Shown in pieces: positions 33,543 to 41,654 of a stretch of DNA of 64,000 nucleotides. The stretch comes from an uncultured bacterium. GTDB taxonomy: Bacteria > Patescibacteriota > Saccharimonadia > Saccharimonadales > Saccharimonadaceae. The DNA is taken from positions 6,545 to 70,544 of the forward strand of contig CALIJI010000011.1 in the NCBI GenBank assembly GCA_938017895.1, given 5' to 3'. The notes below the pieces were generated by a model, which made no database searches, had not been told where the DNA came from, and saw nothing but the letters and a program-made list of their open reading frames with translations. The position numbers and the translations under genes were made by a program. Every line of letters begins with the position of its first letter. The stretch's first letter is position 1.

Positions 33543-35621
33543 TTAGACTTTATTCACAACCGGAATTACTATCGGCGTATGACCAGTACTATCAAAGAGT
33601 AAGTGCGAAACATCATCCTTTATTTCCTGCTTCAGATCAGCTAGCTCAATTTGGCGTTCCACTTCGCGATCGGTCTTAGTTCGCAGATAGTGGCGAATTT
33701 TCCCAATAAGCTCCTCACTGTCTTTCAAATAGATAAATCCGCGACTAATAACATCTGGCGTTTTAAGCAGTCGCCCAGTCTTTTTGCTGATAGTTAGAAC
33801 AATTATGAAAATCCCCTCTGTCGAAATATGAAGACGGTCTTTTACCACCGCATCATGAACTGTGTGGCCAGTGTTGTCGTATAGAATTGAACCAACCTGA
33901 ATTCGACCGGATTTGCGAATCTGCTTATCTTTAGTAAGCTCGATAATATCACCCGAGTCCGCAACTAGAATATTCTCTCGCTTTAAGCCAAGCACCTTCT
34001 GTGCCATTTCAGCGTTATGTTCCAGCATATAGAATTCACCGTGAACAGGTAAATAATTAAGCGGATTCAGAGCAGTAACTAATCGAACATGATCATCATA
34101 ATAGGCATGACCCGAAAGATGAAGTGGCCCAATGCCGTGATAATGACCTTTACCGTGCTGTACAACACCAGCCCCTTCACGAATCAAACCATCAACAGTC
34201 GAAGCTACTCGTGGCTCGTTTCCTGGGATTGGACTAGATGAAAATACCACAACATCACTCGATTTGATCTTAACAAATCTGTGTGCGCCGGTAGCCATGC
34301 GATTAAGCACTGCGTTTAATTCACCCTGCGAACCTGTACATACGATCGTCACTTTACCATCATCCATTTTGACGATATCTTCCATTTTAACAATCACGTC
34401 TTTAGGTACTTTAATCTGACGGCTACGAAGAGCAACTTCAATCGCGTTAATCATTGAAAATCCAGCAAATGCAACTTTGCGGTCGTGCTTAGCGGCTTCA
34501 TTCAAAATTAACTGTAAACGATAAATCTGGCTCGAAAAACAAGAAATAATCAAACGAGCATGTGGATATTTATCCATAACATCACCAACGCTCTCACCAA
34601 TCGAGTATTCGCTATGCGGATGAGTTCCTGGCACATCAATGTTGGTCGATTCATTCATAAGTAAATCAATGCCTTCTTTTTGAGCGACTTCAACCAACCG
34701 AGGCATATCAAATTGCTTATCGACTGGGTCATTCTCGAATCGCCAGTCCCCCATATGAACAATATTACCATTCGGCGTACGGATAATCATAGCTACACAT
34801 CCAGGGATCGAGTGAAGCACGTGAACAAACTCCAACGTCATATGATCAGAGATTCTAATAATTTCATGTTGATGCGGATCAACCGGCTGATAATTTGGCG
34901 AAACTTTTACGACCGCCTCTTCCATCTGGCGTTTAATCATACCAATTGTAAATTCAGTCGCATAAATTGGAATATTATTGCCAAATTCAGGCAAAAGCTG
35001 GCGTACCGACCCAATATGATCAAGATGAGCATGCGTAAATGCCACCGCTTTAACTTTATGTATGTTATCCTTTAAATATGTAATGTCTGGAGTCATAAAA
35101 TTGACGCCAGGGTAATCTTCATTAGGGAAAATAGATCCCATATCAATCACAAGGATCTCGTCTTTATATTCAATCGCGAACATATTTTTACCAATCCCAA
35201 ATTCACCGAGCCCACCCAATGGAATAATTTTTACACTGTCATTCGATGGACGAAGTTTTTTAAGCGTTGACGTCGTGAGCTGTTCGCCATTAAAACCATT
35301 AAAAAGCGACTTGTTTACTGGGATATTTATAATATGCTGACTGGCTCGAAGGTTAATATCGTTCGAAATCATTCGCTGAGCGCGAACCACAGCACCGCGG
35401 CGAGTGGTTGTTGGCAAGTTGACCTTTTTGATGTCATTTTTTTGCGAATGAGTCTGCTTAGCTTTTGAGACGAATTTATCTTTGCGCTGATTTTTTAGTG
35501 TATTTTCAGATTCCTTTTGTTTATTACTCACAACGTATTTTTCGCGATTTTTCGCTAGATCCTGCGCCTTTTTTTGTAAATTCGCACGCTTACGAGCCTG
35601 CTTTTCATTAAAATTAGTCAT
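33543..35621 (-). CDS. rnj: Ribonuclease J
   Basis: 692 residues, a metallo-beta-lactamase/beta-CASP ribonuclease for mRNA decay and rRNA maturation. About 115 basic, low-complexity residues (MTNFNEKQARKRANLQKKAQ onwards) precede the catalytic core. That core starts IIPLGGLGEFGIGKNMFA and has the metal motif THAHLDHIG. The beta-CASP segments GSQGELNAVLNRM and HGKGHYHGIGPLHLSGHA and the C-terminal domain are present. The start at 35621 is set by CAAGGAG 5 bases upstream; the longer frame would include the leader stem-loop. It has a strong promoter and a perfect stem-loop in the leader. Confidence 0.95.
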   Translation of the reverse strand: MTNFNEKQARKRANLQKKAQDLAKNREKYVVSNKQKESENTLKNQRKDKFVSKAKQTHSQKNDIKKVNLPTTTRRGAVVRAQRMISNDINLRASQHIINIPVNKSLFNGFNGEQLTTSTLKKLRPSNDSVKIIPLGGLGEFGIGKNMFAIEYKDEILVIDMGSIFPNEDYPGVNFMTPDITYLKDNIHKVKAVAFTHAHLDHIGSVRQLLPEFGNNIPIYATEFTIGMIKRQMEEAVVKVSPNYQPVDPHQHEIIRISDHMTLEFVHVLHSIPGCVAMIIRTPNGNIVHMGDWRFENDPVDKQFDMPRLVEVAQKEGIDLLMNESTNIDVPGTHPHSEYSIGESVGDVMDKYPHARLIISCFSSQIYRLQLILNEAAKHDRKVAFAGFSMINAIEVALRSRQIKVPKDVIVKMEDIVKMDDGKVTIVCTGSQGELNAVLNRMATGAHRFVKIKSSDVVVFSSSPIPGNEPRVASTVDGLIREGAGVVQHGKGHYHGIGPLHLSGHAYYDDHVRLVTALNPLNYLPVHGEFYMLEHNAEMAQKVLGLKRENILVADSGDIIELTKDKQIRKSGRIQVGSILYDNTGHTVHDAVVKDRLHISTEGIFIIVLTISKKTGRLLKTPDVISRGFIYLKDSEELIGKIRHYLRTKTDREVERQIELADLKQEIKDDVSHLLFDSTGHTPIVIPVVNKV

Positions 35622-35641
35622 TTTTCTCCTTGAATTTAAAC

Positions 35642-35679
35642 GTTCGAAATAATGCAATTAAGTTAAGCTAGTTTCGAAC
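35642..35679 (-). promoter_or_regulatory. Stem-loop in the RNase J leader
   Basis: GTTCGAAA (35672-35679) and TTTCGAAC (35642-35649) pair perfectly over 8 bp with a 22-base loop, shortly before the Shine-Dalgarno. It may be a site for autoregulation by RNase J (inference). Confidence 0.5.
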
Positions 35680-35699
35680 AAGTAGTTTTTAGTATTACT

Positions 35700-35728
35700 A
35701 TTTTAACAAATCGAAAATGCTTAGTCAA
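35700..35728 (-). promoter_or_regulatory. rnj promoter
   Basis: TTGACT (35723-35728), 17 bases ending TGT, TAAAAT (35700-35705) on the minus strand. Confidence 0.78.
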
Positions 35729-35792
35729 GCTATATCCAAATAAAAATTAGTCCCCAGCCAAACCTACAGCTATTTTATTAATACGCTTTAAA

Positions 35793-35821
35793 TTGATGAA
35801 ACTATGAAAATTTGTTAAACT
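35793..35821 (+). promoter_or_regulatory. Leaderless promoter of the G3E GTPase gene
   Basis: TTGATG (35793-35798), 17 bases ending TGT, TAAACT (35816-35821), then 6 bases to the ATG at 35828. Confidence 0.65.
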
Positions 35822-35827
35822 AAATAC

Positions 35828-36964
35828 ATGGAAAATGATTTCGACTCAGTCAATTTTAGTAGTGATATTTTTAATGATTTTACCCGCAATACACACAAAG
35901 TTCAAGCCCGAAGTAGTAAACGTAAAATTCCTGTCGTGATGATTTCCGGCTTTCTTGGTGCAGGCAAGACAACCCTACTAAACAATATCTTACGAGATTG
36001 TCCAGATATGAAAATTGGCGCGATCGTAAACGATTTCGGCAAAATCAACATAGACAATCGGCTAGTTTCAGGAACCTTCAACGAAAATCAAATTGATCTC
36101 AGTAATGGTTGTATCTGTTGTATGGTTGGAGATAACGGACTTCGTGGACCGCTTGATCAGCTAGCAAACGAAAACTCGAAGTTGGATGCGATCCTAGTTG
36201 AAGCAAGCGGCGTAGCTGAGCCTTATGATCTGATGAATGTTTTACGATACGCTAATAATAATTTTACCTTTTTTGGCGGAAATATCTACCTGGTTGATGC
36301 AGCTAATTTTGATTTAGCTAAACAACAATTTCCAACTCACCTAAAAAAATGTTTTCAGTCTAGCGACATTATCCTAATCAATAAAACAGACCTAGTCCCT
36401 GACGAAAAAACCGCAGAAATTCGTAATGAAATTAGAGATTTAAACAGCCGTGCGCTAATTATTGAAAGCTATAACTCTAGAATCGATCCGCGTATTCTTT
36501 TTGAAAATCTATCACCGCAAGATAAAACCAAGCAAGAAATGATTTTCGAAGTATCAAGCAAAGACCCAAAAAAAGATAACATCGCTCGTCATTCACCACA
36601 TCATCATGACCATATTCACGACAAATTTCAATCAATTGCTTTCGAAAGCAGCAAACCACTCGAGCCACAAAAGTTTATTAATTTTCTTGACAATTTACCG
36701 CAAAATCTATTCCGCATGAAGGGTTTTTGCTACTTTGGGATGAAAGGCTACGAACAAAAATACATACTTCAAATCGTCGGCAAAACTATCGATATCAAAG
36801 CTGAAAACTGGCACGAAGGAGAATCACCTAAGACCGAACTAGTTTTAATCGGCTCAGAAATGGATTCATCAAAAATCAACAAAGCACTAAATCAACTCGT
36901 CGATGAAACCCCCGAGGAAATTACACCAGAAAATATGATGAACTTTGAGCGATTTATGCTTTAG
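35828..36964 (+). CDS. G3E-family GTPase (CobW/COG0523 metallochaperone)
   Basis: 378 residues. Walker A is GFLGAGKTT (41-49); NDFGKINID and the metal motif NGCICCM (C95, C97, C98) follow, then VEASGVAEP and the guanine motif NKTD. A histidine-rich loop (HSPHHHDHIHD, near 258-268) and the CobW C-terminal domain (MKGFCYFGMKGYEQ) complete it. COG0523 proteins deliver metals, most often zinc, to client enzymes. Possible clients in this window are the M1 aminopeptidase that follows (convergent) and RNase J. The message looks leaderless. No Zur box was recognised. Confidence 0.88.
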   Translation: MENDFDSVNFSSDIFNDFTRNTHKVQARSSKRKIPVVMISGFLGAGKTTLLNNILRDCPDMKIGAIVNDFGKINIDNRLVSGTFNENQIDLSNGCICCMVGDNGLRGPLDQLANENSKLDAILVEASGVAEPYDLMNVLRYANNNFTFFGGNIYLVDAANFDLAKQQFPTHLKKCFQSSDIILINKTDLVPDEKTAEIRNEIRDLNSRALIIESYNSRIDPRILFENLSPQDKTKQEMIFEVSSKDPKKDNIARHSPHHHDHIHDKFQSIAFESSKPLEPQKFINFLDNLPQNLFRMKGFCYFGMKGYEQKYILQIVGKTIDIKAENWHEGESPKTELVLIGSEMDSSKINKALNQLVDETPEEITPENMMNFERFML

Positions 36965-36984
36965 CGAGTTATCATAAGATTCAA

Positions 36985-39507
36985 TTAATAAGACTCTAAA
37001 AACTCCTCAATGCCAGCTTTATCTCTTTCGATAAGATCTACCCGAGATCTAATTTCACGCTCACCCATTTCTATCGCCCTCGTTAAACTTGGGTCATTCT
37101 TAAGTGGCGCAAAAAATTCAATAAATTCCTCCAGATTTTTACGATTTCGCAAAATCCCACCAGCATAACGAGGAAAATCACTATAGTTCTTATCGCCAGC
37201 AAAAGTTTCTTCAATCCAGTCCCAATTATCACGCATCCAATCCCAAGCTAGATTTCGCGCGTGGGAATTTCTCAACAAATGAACAAACCAACTGATTAAA
37301 TCTTGCGGACGCACAGTTTTAGGATTTTGCATCTCGGTTAATAAATTCTTTACGGTTGATGTTTTTCTAGTAGAAGTTAAAGCCATCATTAAATCATCGC
37401 GATAATCTACGTCGGGCGTAGTGTGATATTCTTCCAGCATTTTTTGAATAATCTCCGAGAATTCATCGTGGCGAATTTTCGTAAGCAAAATCAGCGCTCG
37501 TATCTCTGCATCAATTTCGTTCCATTTTTCTACTCCATCAAAAATCTTTAACGCCTCAGAGACAACTTCTTCATTTTCGGCGTATATCATATGCCCGAGA
37601 ATAGAGCTTCGCATTTGCGTATCTTCCTCGCTTTCATTTTCTTTAGCAAAAAAACCAAGTCGCTCAAACTGTTTTTTAGCCAAATTTTCTACAAAAAATT
37701 TCATTTTTCGCTCACTCGCCGAATCTTCATCAATAAAAATCTTTAGATCACCAATCGAAATATTCATCATATCCCAAACGTTGAGAGAGTTCTCATCCTG
37801 ATAATGCGAAAGAGCTCGCAAAATATCAACACTCTCTACAAGACCACCTCGCGCCAAAAGTGATCGCTCTTGTAAAATTTGAAGTCGCGAAATTGTATCA
37901 AGATCATGAATGTGTGCAAGCAATTTCTCAAACAATTCGCCACTATAATTCGTAATAAAATGAGCAATATTTCCGCGATTAAATTGAATAAAGCCACCTT
38001 CAAATGGAATGGTAATTTTAGGCTGATCTAAAATTTGGGGAAAACTTGGTTGAGTTGAACCAAGCAGAATTGGCCAAACCCGACCTTCTTCACTACCGTC
38101 GCCAATAAAGAACTGCTTCTGGGAAATATTAAGCTCGCCAAATTTTTCGCCCACAGACACTACTGGATATCCCGGCTGAGAAAGCCAAGTATTCATAAAA
38201 TTAGCTACATCCTTACCCGAAGACTCACTTAGACATTGCCACAAATCTGCGCCAATAGTATTTTGATATTTAAATTTCTCAAAATATATACGCAAACCAT
38301 CTCGAAAATCATCATCACCAAGATAATTTCGCAACATATTCATCAATCGAGCACCCTTTGCGTAAACAATAGCACCATCAAAAATAGTGCCAATTTCGTC
38401 TGGATGATTGACAGGAATATGAACCGATTGAACTCCATCAATCGCATCACGGCGCAAGCTTAAGACAGCCTCGTTTACCGCAAATTCTTCCCACATATTC
38501 CAATTCGACTCCAAGGCATCCACGGCGTAATATTCCATCATCGTAGCGAAAGACTCATTAAGCCATAAATCATCCCACCATTTCATTGTTACAAGATTAC
38601 CAAACCACTGGTGCGAAGTTTCGTGCGCAATAACCAAAGCTACATATTTTTTGGATGAAATTGCAGATTTTTCTCCAGCAAGCAAAGCTGTTTCGCGATA
38701 AGTAATTAAACCCCAGTTTTCCATAGCTCCACTCGAAAAATCTGGTAGTGCTAAATGGTCGCATTTTGAAAGTGGGAATTTCTGATCAAAAAGTTGCTCG
38801 TAAAATTCCAAGACTCGCACCGCAAAATCAAGTGGAAAATTCAATAACTCGGAATCCTGAGCCTTAGTTGCTAACACCGACACTTTCACCCCAGATTTTG
38901 TTTCGGCAGTTTTTCGCTGAAAGTCACCCAGCGCGAAAGCCAACAAATAAGTACTCATTCTAGGTGTTGGTTTGAATTTAATTGTTTTTAAGTTTCCATT
39001 TTCAGTTTGATGCGAAATTTCAGTATTCGCTAATATTTCAAGATTTTTCAGAGCAGTTATCTCAAGCTCGAAAGTTGCTTTTGCTTCTGGCTCATCAACG
39101 CATGGAAAAACTTCGCGCGCATGATGACTTTCAAACTGAGTGGCAAAAAGCTCTTTCTTCTCGCCGTTCTCGTTATAATAGCAAGGATAGAGCCCATGCA
39201 TCCCATCAGTAATCTGGCCTGAAAATTCTATATTAAGATTTATTTTTTCATCAATATCAAAAGATACATCACCCGTAAAAATTTTAAGCTCATCATCATC
39301 TTCCTGTACGAAATCCAGTTCTTGTTCTTGAAATAAAACCTTTGATATTTTTAGATCTTTAGAATGCAGCGAAATAGAATTTCGCCTTTTAGCGATCCCT
39401 GATATTTCAACTCTTCCACTAAAAAATCGTCCGTTTGCATTACTTAAATCCAATTCTAATCTGTAGTTATCTGGCTCAAAAGTCTCAAATAATCTTTTTA
39501 CACTCAT
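36985..39507 (-). CDS. pepN: M1-family zinc aminopeptidase
   Basis: 840 residues. The exopeptidase motif is GAMEN (260-264). The zinc motif is HETSH (295-299) with the third ligand E318 in LWLNESF. The N-terminal beta-sandwich, catalytic domain and a long helical C-terminal domain (about 530-840) are as in ERAP/aminopeptidase N proteins. It removes N-terminal residues from peptides, useful to an organism that imports peptides. No signal peptide, so cytoplasmic. AAGGAG precedes the ATG, which overlaps the stop of the phosphohexomutase gene (ATGA). Confidence 0.95.
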   Translation of the reverse strand: MSVKRLFETFEPDNYRLELDLSNANGRFFSGRVEISGIAKRRNSISLHSKDLKISKVLFQEQELDFVQEDDDELKIFTGDVSFDIDEKINLNIEFSGQITDGMHGLYPCYYNENGEKKELFATQFESHHAREVFPCVDEPEAKATFELEITALKNLEILANTEISHQTENGNLKTIKFKPTPRMSTYLLAFALGDFQRKTAETKSGVKVSVLATKAQDSELLNFPLDFAVRVLEFYEQLFDQKFPLSKCDHLALPDFSSGAMENWGLITYRETALLAGEKSAISSKKYVALVIAHETSHQWFGNLVTMKWWDDLWLNESFATMMEYYAVDALESNWNMWEEFAVNEAVLSLRRDAIDGVQSVHIPVNHPDEIGTIFDGAIVYAKGARLMNMLRNYLGDDDFRDGLRIYFEKFKYQNTIGADLWQCLSESSGKDVANFMNTWLSQPGYPVVSVGEKFGELNISQKQFFIGDGSEEGRVWPILLGSTQPSFPQILDQPKITIPFEGGFIQFNRGNIAHFITNYSGELFEKLLAHIHDLDTISRLQILQERSLLARGGLVESVDILRALSHYQDENSLNVWDMMNISIGDLKIFIDEDSASERKMKFFVENLAKKQFERLGFFAKENESEEDTQMRSSILGHMIYAENEEVVSEALKIFDGVEKWNEIDAEIRALILLTKIRHDEFSEIIQKMLEEYHTTPDVDYRDDLMMALTSTRKTSTVKNLLTEMQNPKTVRPQDLISWFVHLLRNSHARNLAWDWMRDNWDWIEETFAGDKNYSDFPRYAGGILRNRKNLEEFIEFFAPLKNDPSLTRAIEMGEREIRSRVDLIERDKAGIEEFLESY

Positions 39508-41219
39508 AAAATTTTCTCCTTAAAATCATTCAAAATTCTCTCAATATTTTTGCGTTCTTCTGGCCTATTAAATCTCCACTGCGCATAAATTTTTATTTTC
39601 GGCTCAGTCCCGCTTGGCCGAATCGTAATTCGTTTTTCATGCTCTCCAAACTCAAAACTCAACGCATTACTAGCCTCCAAAAAATCAATTTTTGTTTTTT
39701 CACCAGTTTCCAAATTGTGACGCTCAAGAAGTAAATAGTCGTTCATAAAATCCACGCTAATCTCAATTTTCCCTGACCGCAAACTAGTCATCAAATCGTT
39801 CATCTGCTTAAAACCGCTCATGCCAGTGAGCTGAATCGTATCTGTTTTTTCTGTAAAAAATCCAACCTCATTATAAATTTCGTCTAATTTATCGCTTAAA
39901 GTTTTTCCGCTCTCTTTTAGTTCAGACGCTAGCTCGGCAATCATTAGGCCGATTGTTGCCGCATCCTTATCTCGCGTCTGCGAACCCACCAAACCGCCTA
40001 AACTTTCTTCGAACCCAGCCAAAAACTTTTTGCCGCCAATTTCTTTTTCGCGAATTATCTTACTAATAAACTTAAATCCAACCGGCAAATTATCATAAAT
40101 CTTAACATTATATTTTCGCGCTAGAGCATTCAATGCGTCAGTCGTAACAAAGCTCTTACAAATAAAACCGTCTTTGAGTTGATCGCTTCCCAGCTTAGAA
40201 AATAAATAATTAGCTACCAAAACAGCTACTTCATTACCCGAAAAAATCCGAACTTCGCCATTTTTTTCAAGGCTCATTACACGTATTCGGTCAGCATCAG
40301 GATCTGTCGTAAATGCGATACCAGCCCCTTCTTGTTTTAGCTGATCGATTGCCCTTAAATTTGCAGTCAAATTTTCTGGGTTAGGTTTTCGATCGGGCAA
40401 AGTCAAGAAATTGCCGTCCATAATCATTTGATCTTTTACTACTGAAATTTGATCAAAACCAGCTGCAAGTAAAGTTTTCAAAAGATTCGTCCAGCCAGTC
40501 CCGTGAATTGGTGAAAATATAATCTTAGCACTACGACTATCAGACAACGAAAGATTTACATTAGCTTGAATATATTTCTGGTCAATTGCTTTACCAATTA
40601 GCTCAATTTTACCTTCTTTCAGAGCAGAGCTAAAATCTTCAGTTTGAATTTCATCAATATTTTTTGCAACTTCCATCAATTCTTTATCATATGGCGAGAT
40701 AATTTGAGCTCCATCACACCAATAAACCTTAATACCATTATCCTGTGGTGGATTATGACTAGCCGAAATTACAATTCCAGCATCAGCCCCCAGCGCGCGA
40801 ACGGCAAAAGAAAGCTCTGGCGTCGAACGAGCTTCGTCAAAGAAATACACTTTTATCCCATTTTCTACAAAAACTTCCGCACACAACTTGGCTAATTCCC
40901 TAGATGAATTTCGGACATCCCATCCAATTGCAACGCTTGGATTTATAATTTTCATCGAATTTAAGTATTCCGCGAGCGCTTGAGCACTTTCTCCAATAGT
41001 AATTCTGTTGATCCGATTCGGCCCAATTCCAACTTTTCCGCGCCGACCAGCAGTACCAAATTCTAAAATCTTGAAAAAAGAATCCTCTAACTCATCCCAC
41101 TCATTCTCAGCAATCATAGCTTCAATCTCAGGCCAATACTCTTCATATCTAGACTTAGTCAACCAAATACATAAATTATTAAAAGCACTCTCCGATAAAT
41201 TGTCTCTTACTCTATCCAT
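39504..41219 (-). CDS. Phosphoglucomutase/phosphomannomutase
   Basis: 571 residues, alpha-D-phosphohexomutase family. The phosphoserine loop is ISASHNPPQDNGIKVY, the metal loop TTDPDADRIR, the sugar-specificity loop GFEESLGG and the phosphate-binding loop IRPSGTEPKIKIY. The length and the GFEESLGGL loop fit the PGM2-like group acting on glucose or deoxyribose phosphates. It would interconvert 1- and 6-phospho sugars, supplying the GalU-like enzyme. It is translationally coupled to the aminopeptidase gene. Confidence 0.9.
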   Translation of the reverse strand: MDRVRDNLSESAFNNLCIWLTKSRYEEYWPEIEAMIAENEWDELEDSFFKILEFGTAGRRGKVGIGPNRINRITIGESAQALAEYLNSMKIINPSVAIGWDVRNSSRELAKLCAEVFVENGIKVYFFDEARSTPELSFAVRALGADAGIVISASHNPPQDNGIKVYWCDGAQIISPYDKELMEVAKNIDEIQTEDFSSALKEGKIELIGKAIDQKYIQANVNLSLSDSRSAKIIFSPIHGTGWTNLLKTLLAAGFDQISVVKDQMIMDGNFLTLPDRKPNPENLTANLRAIDQLKQEGAGIAFTTDPDADRIRVMSLEKNGEVRIFSGNEVAVLVANYLFSKLGSDQLKDGFICKSFVTTDALNALARKYNVKIYDNLPVGFKFISKIIREKEIGGKKFLAGFEESLGGLVGSQTRDKDAATIGLMIAELASELKESGKTLSDKLDEIYNEVGFFTEKTDTIQLTGMSGFKQMNDLMTSLRSGKIEISVDFMNDYLLLERHNLETGEKTKIDFLEASNALSFEFGEHEKRITIRPSGTEPKIKIYAQWRFNRPEERKNIERILNDFKEKIL

Positions 41220-41273
41220 CCCTCTATTTCCTTTTCTTTATTTTACCATTTTCGACAGCTAAAATCAAAAAGC

Positions 41274-41302
41274 TTGCGTCTATTATTTTTTTATGTTAAA
41301 AT
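41274..41302 (+). promoter_or_regulatory. Leaderless promoter of the DUF5665-like gene
   Basis: TTGCGT (41274-41279), 17 bases ending TGT, TAAAAT (41297-41302), then 7 bases to the ATG at 41310. No Shine-Dalgarno. Confidence 0.65.
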
Positions 41303-41309
41303 ATCTTCA

Positions 41310-41600
41310 ATGAAGAAACAACCAAAGAAAAATATAACAAAACAAATCGCCGACGAAAACGCAAAAGGCGCACAAATCGCAATCATAGAAGAACTTTTCT
41401 ACGATCTTTACCCGAACCGCTGGGAAATTTACAAAGTTAATTTCTTCCGCGGAATATCGTTTGGCTTTGGAAGCGTGATTGGAGCCACTGTATTAATTTT
41501 TGCACTAGTTTGGTTCTTGAATCTATTTGTAAATATCCCCGGCGGAGTCGGTGATTTTGTCCAAGCCGTAATTAACGCCATGAACTCACGCACTAAATAA
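41310..41600 (+). CDS. DUF5665-like small membrane protein
   Basis: 96 residues. A charged N-terminal half (KNITKQIADENAKG) is followed by NFFRGISFGFGSVIGATVLI, one transmembrane helix and an amphipathic tail. The FFRG-x-x-x-GFG-x-x-IG pattern is as I remember for DUF5665. Function unknown. The ATG at 41310 is preferred because the -10 box lies 7 bases upstream; the earlier in-frame ATG would overlap the -35. Confidence 0.6.
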   Translation: MKKQPKKNITKQIADENAKGAQIAIIEELFYDLYPNRWEIYKVNFFRGISFGFGSVIGATVLIFALVWFLNLFVNIPGGVGDFVQAVINAMNSRTK

Positions 41601-41614
41601 AATAATTTTTCAAA

Positions 41615-41650
41615 AATAAAACGGAGTTATAAACTAAACTCCGTTTTATT
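41615..41650. terminator. Bidirectional terminator
   Basis: A 14-bp perfect stem (aataaaacggagtt 41615-41628, aactccgttttatt 41637-41650) between the convergent DUF5665-like and PBP genes. Confidence 0.93.
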
Positions 41651-41654
41651 ATAG

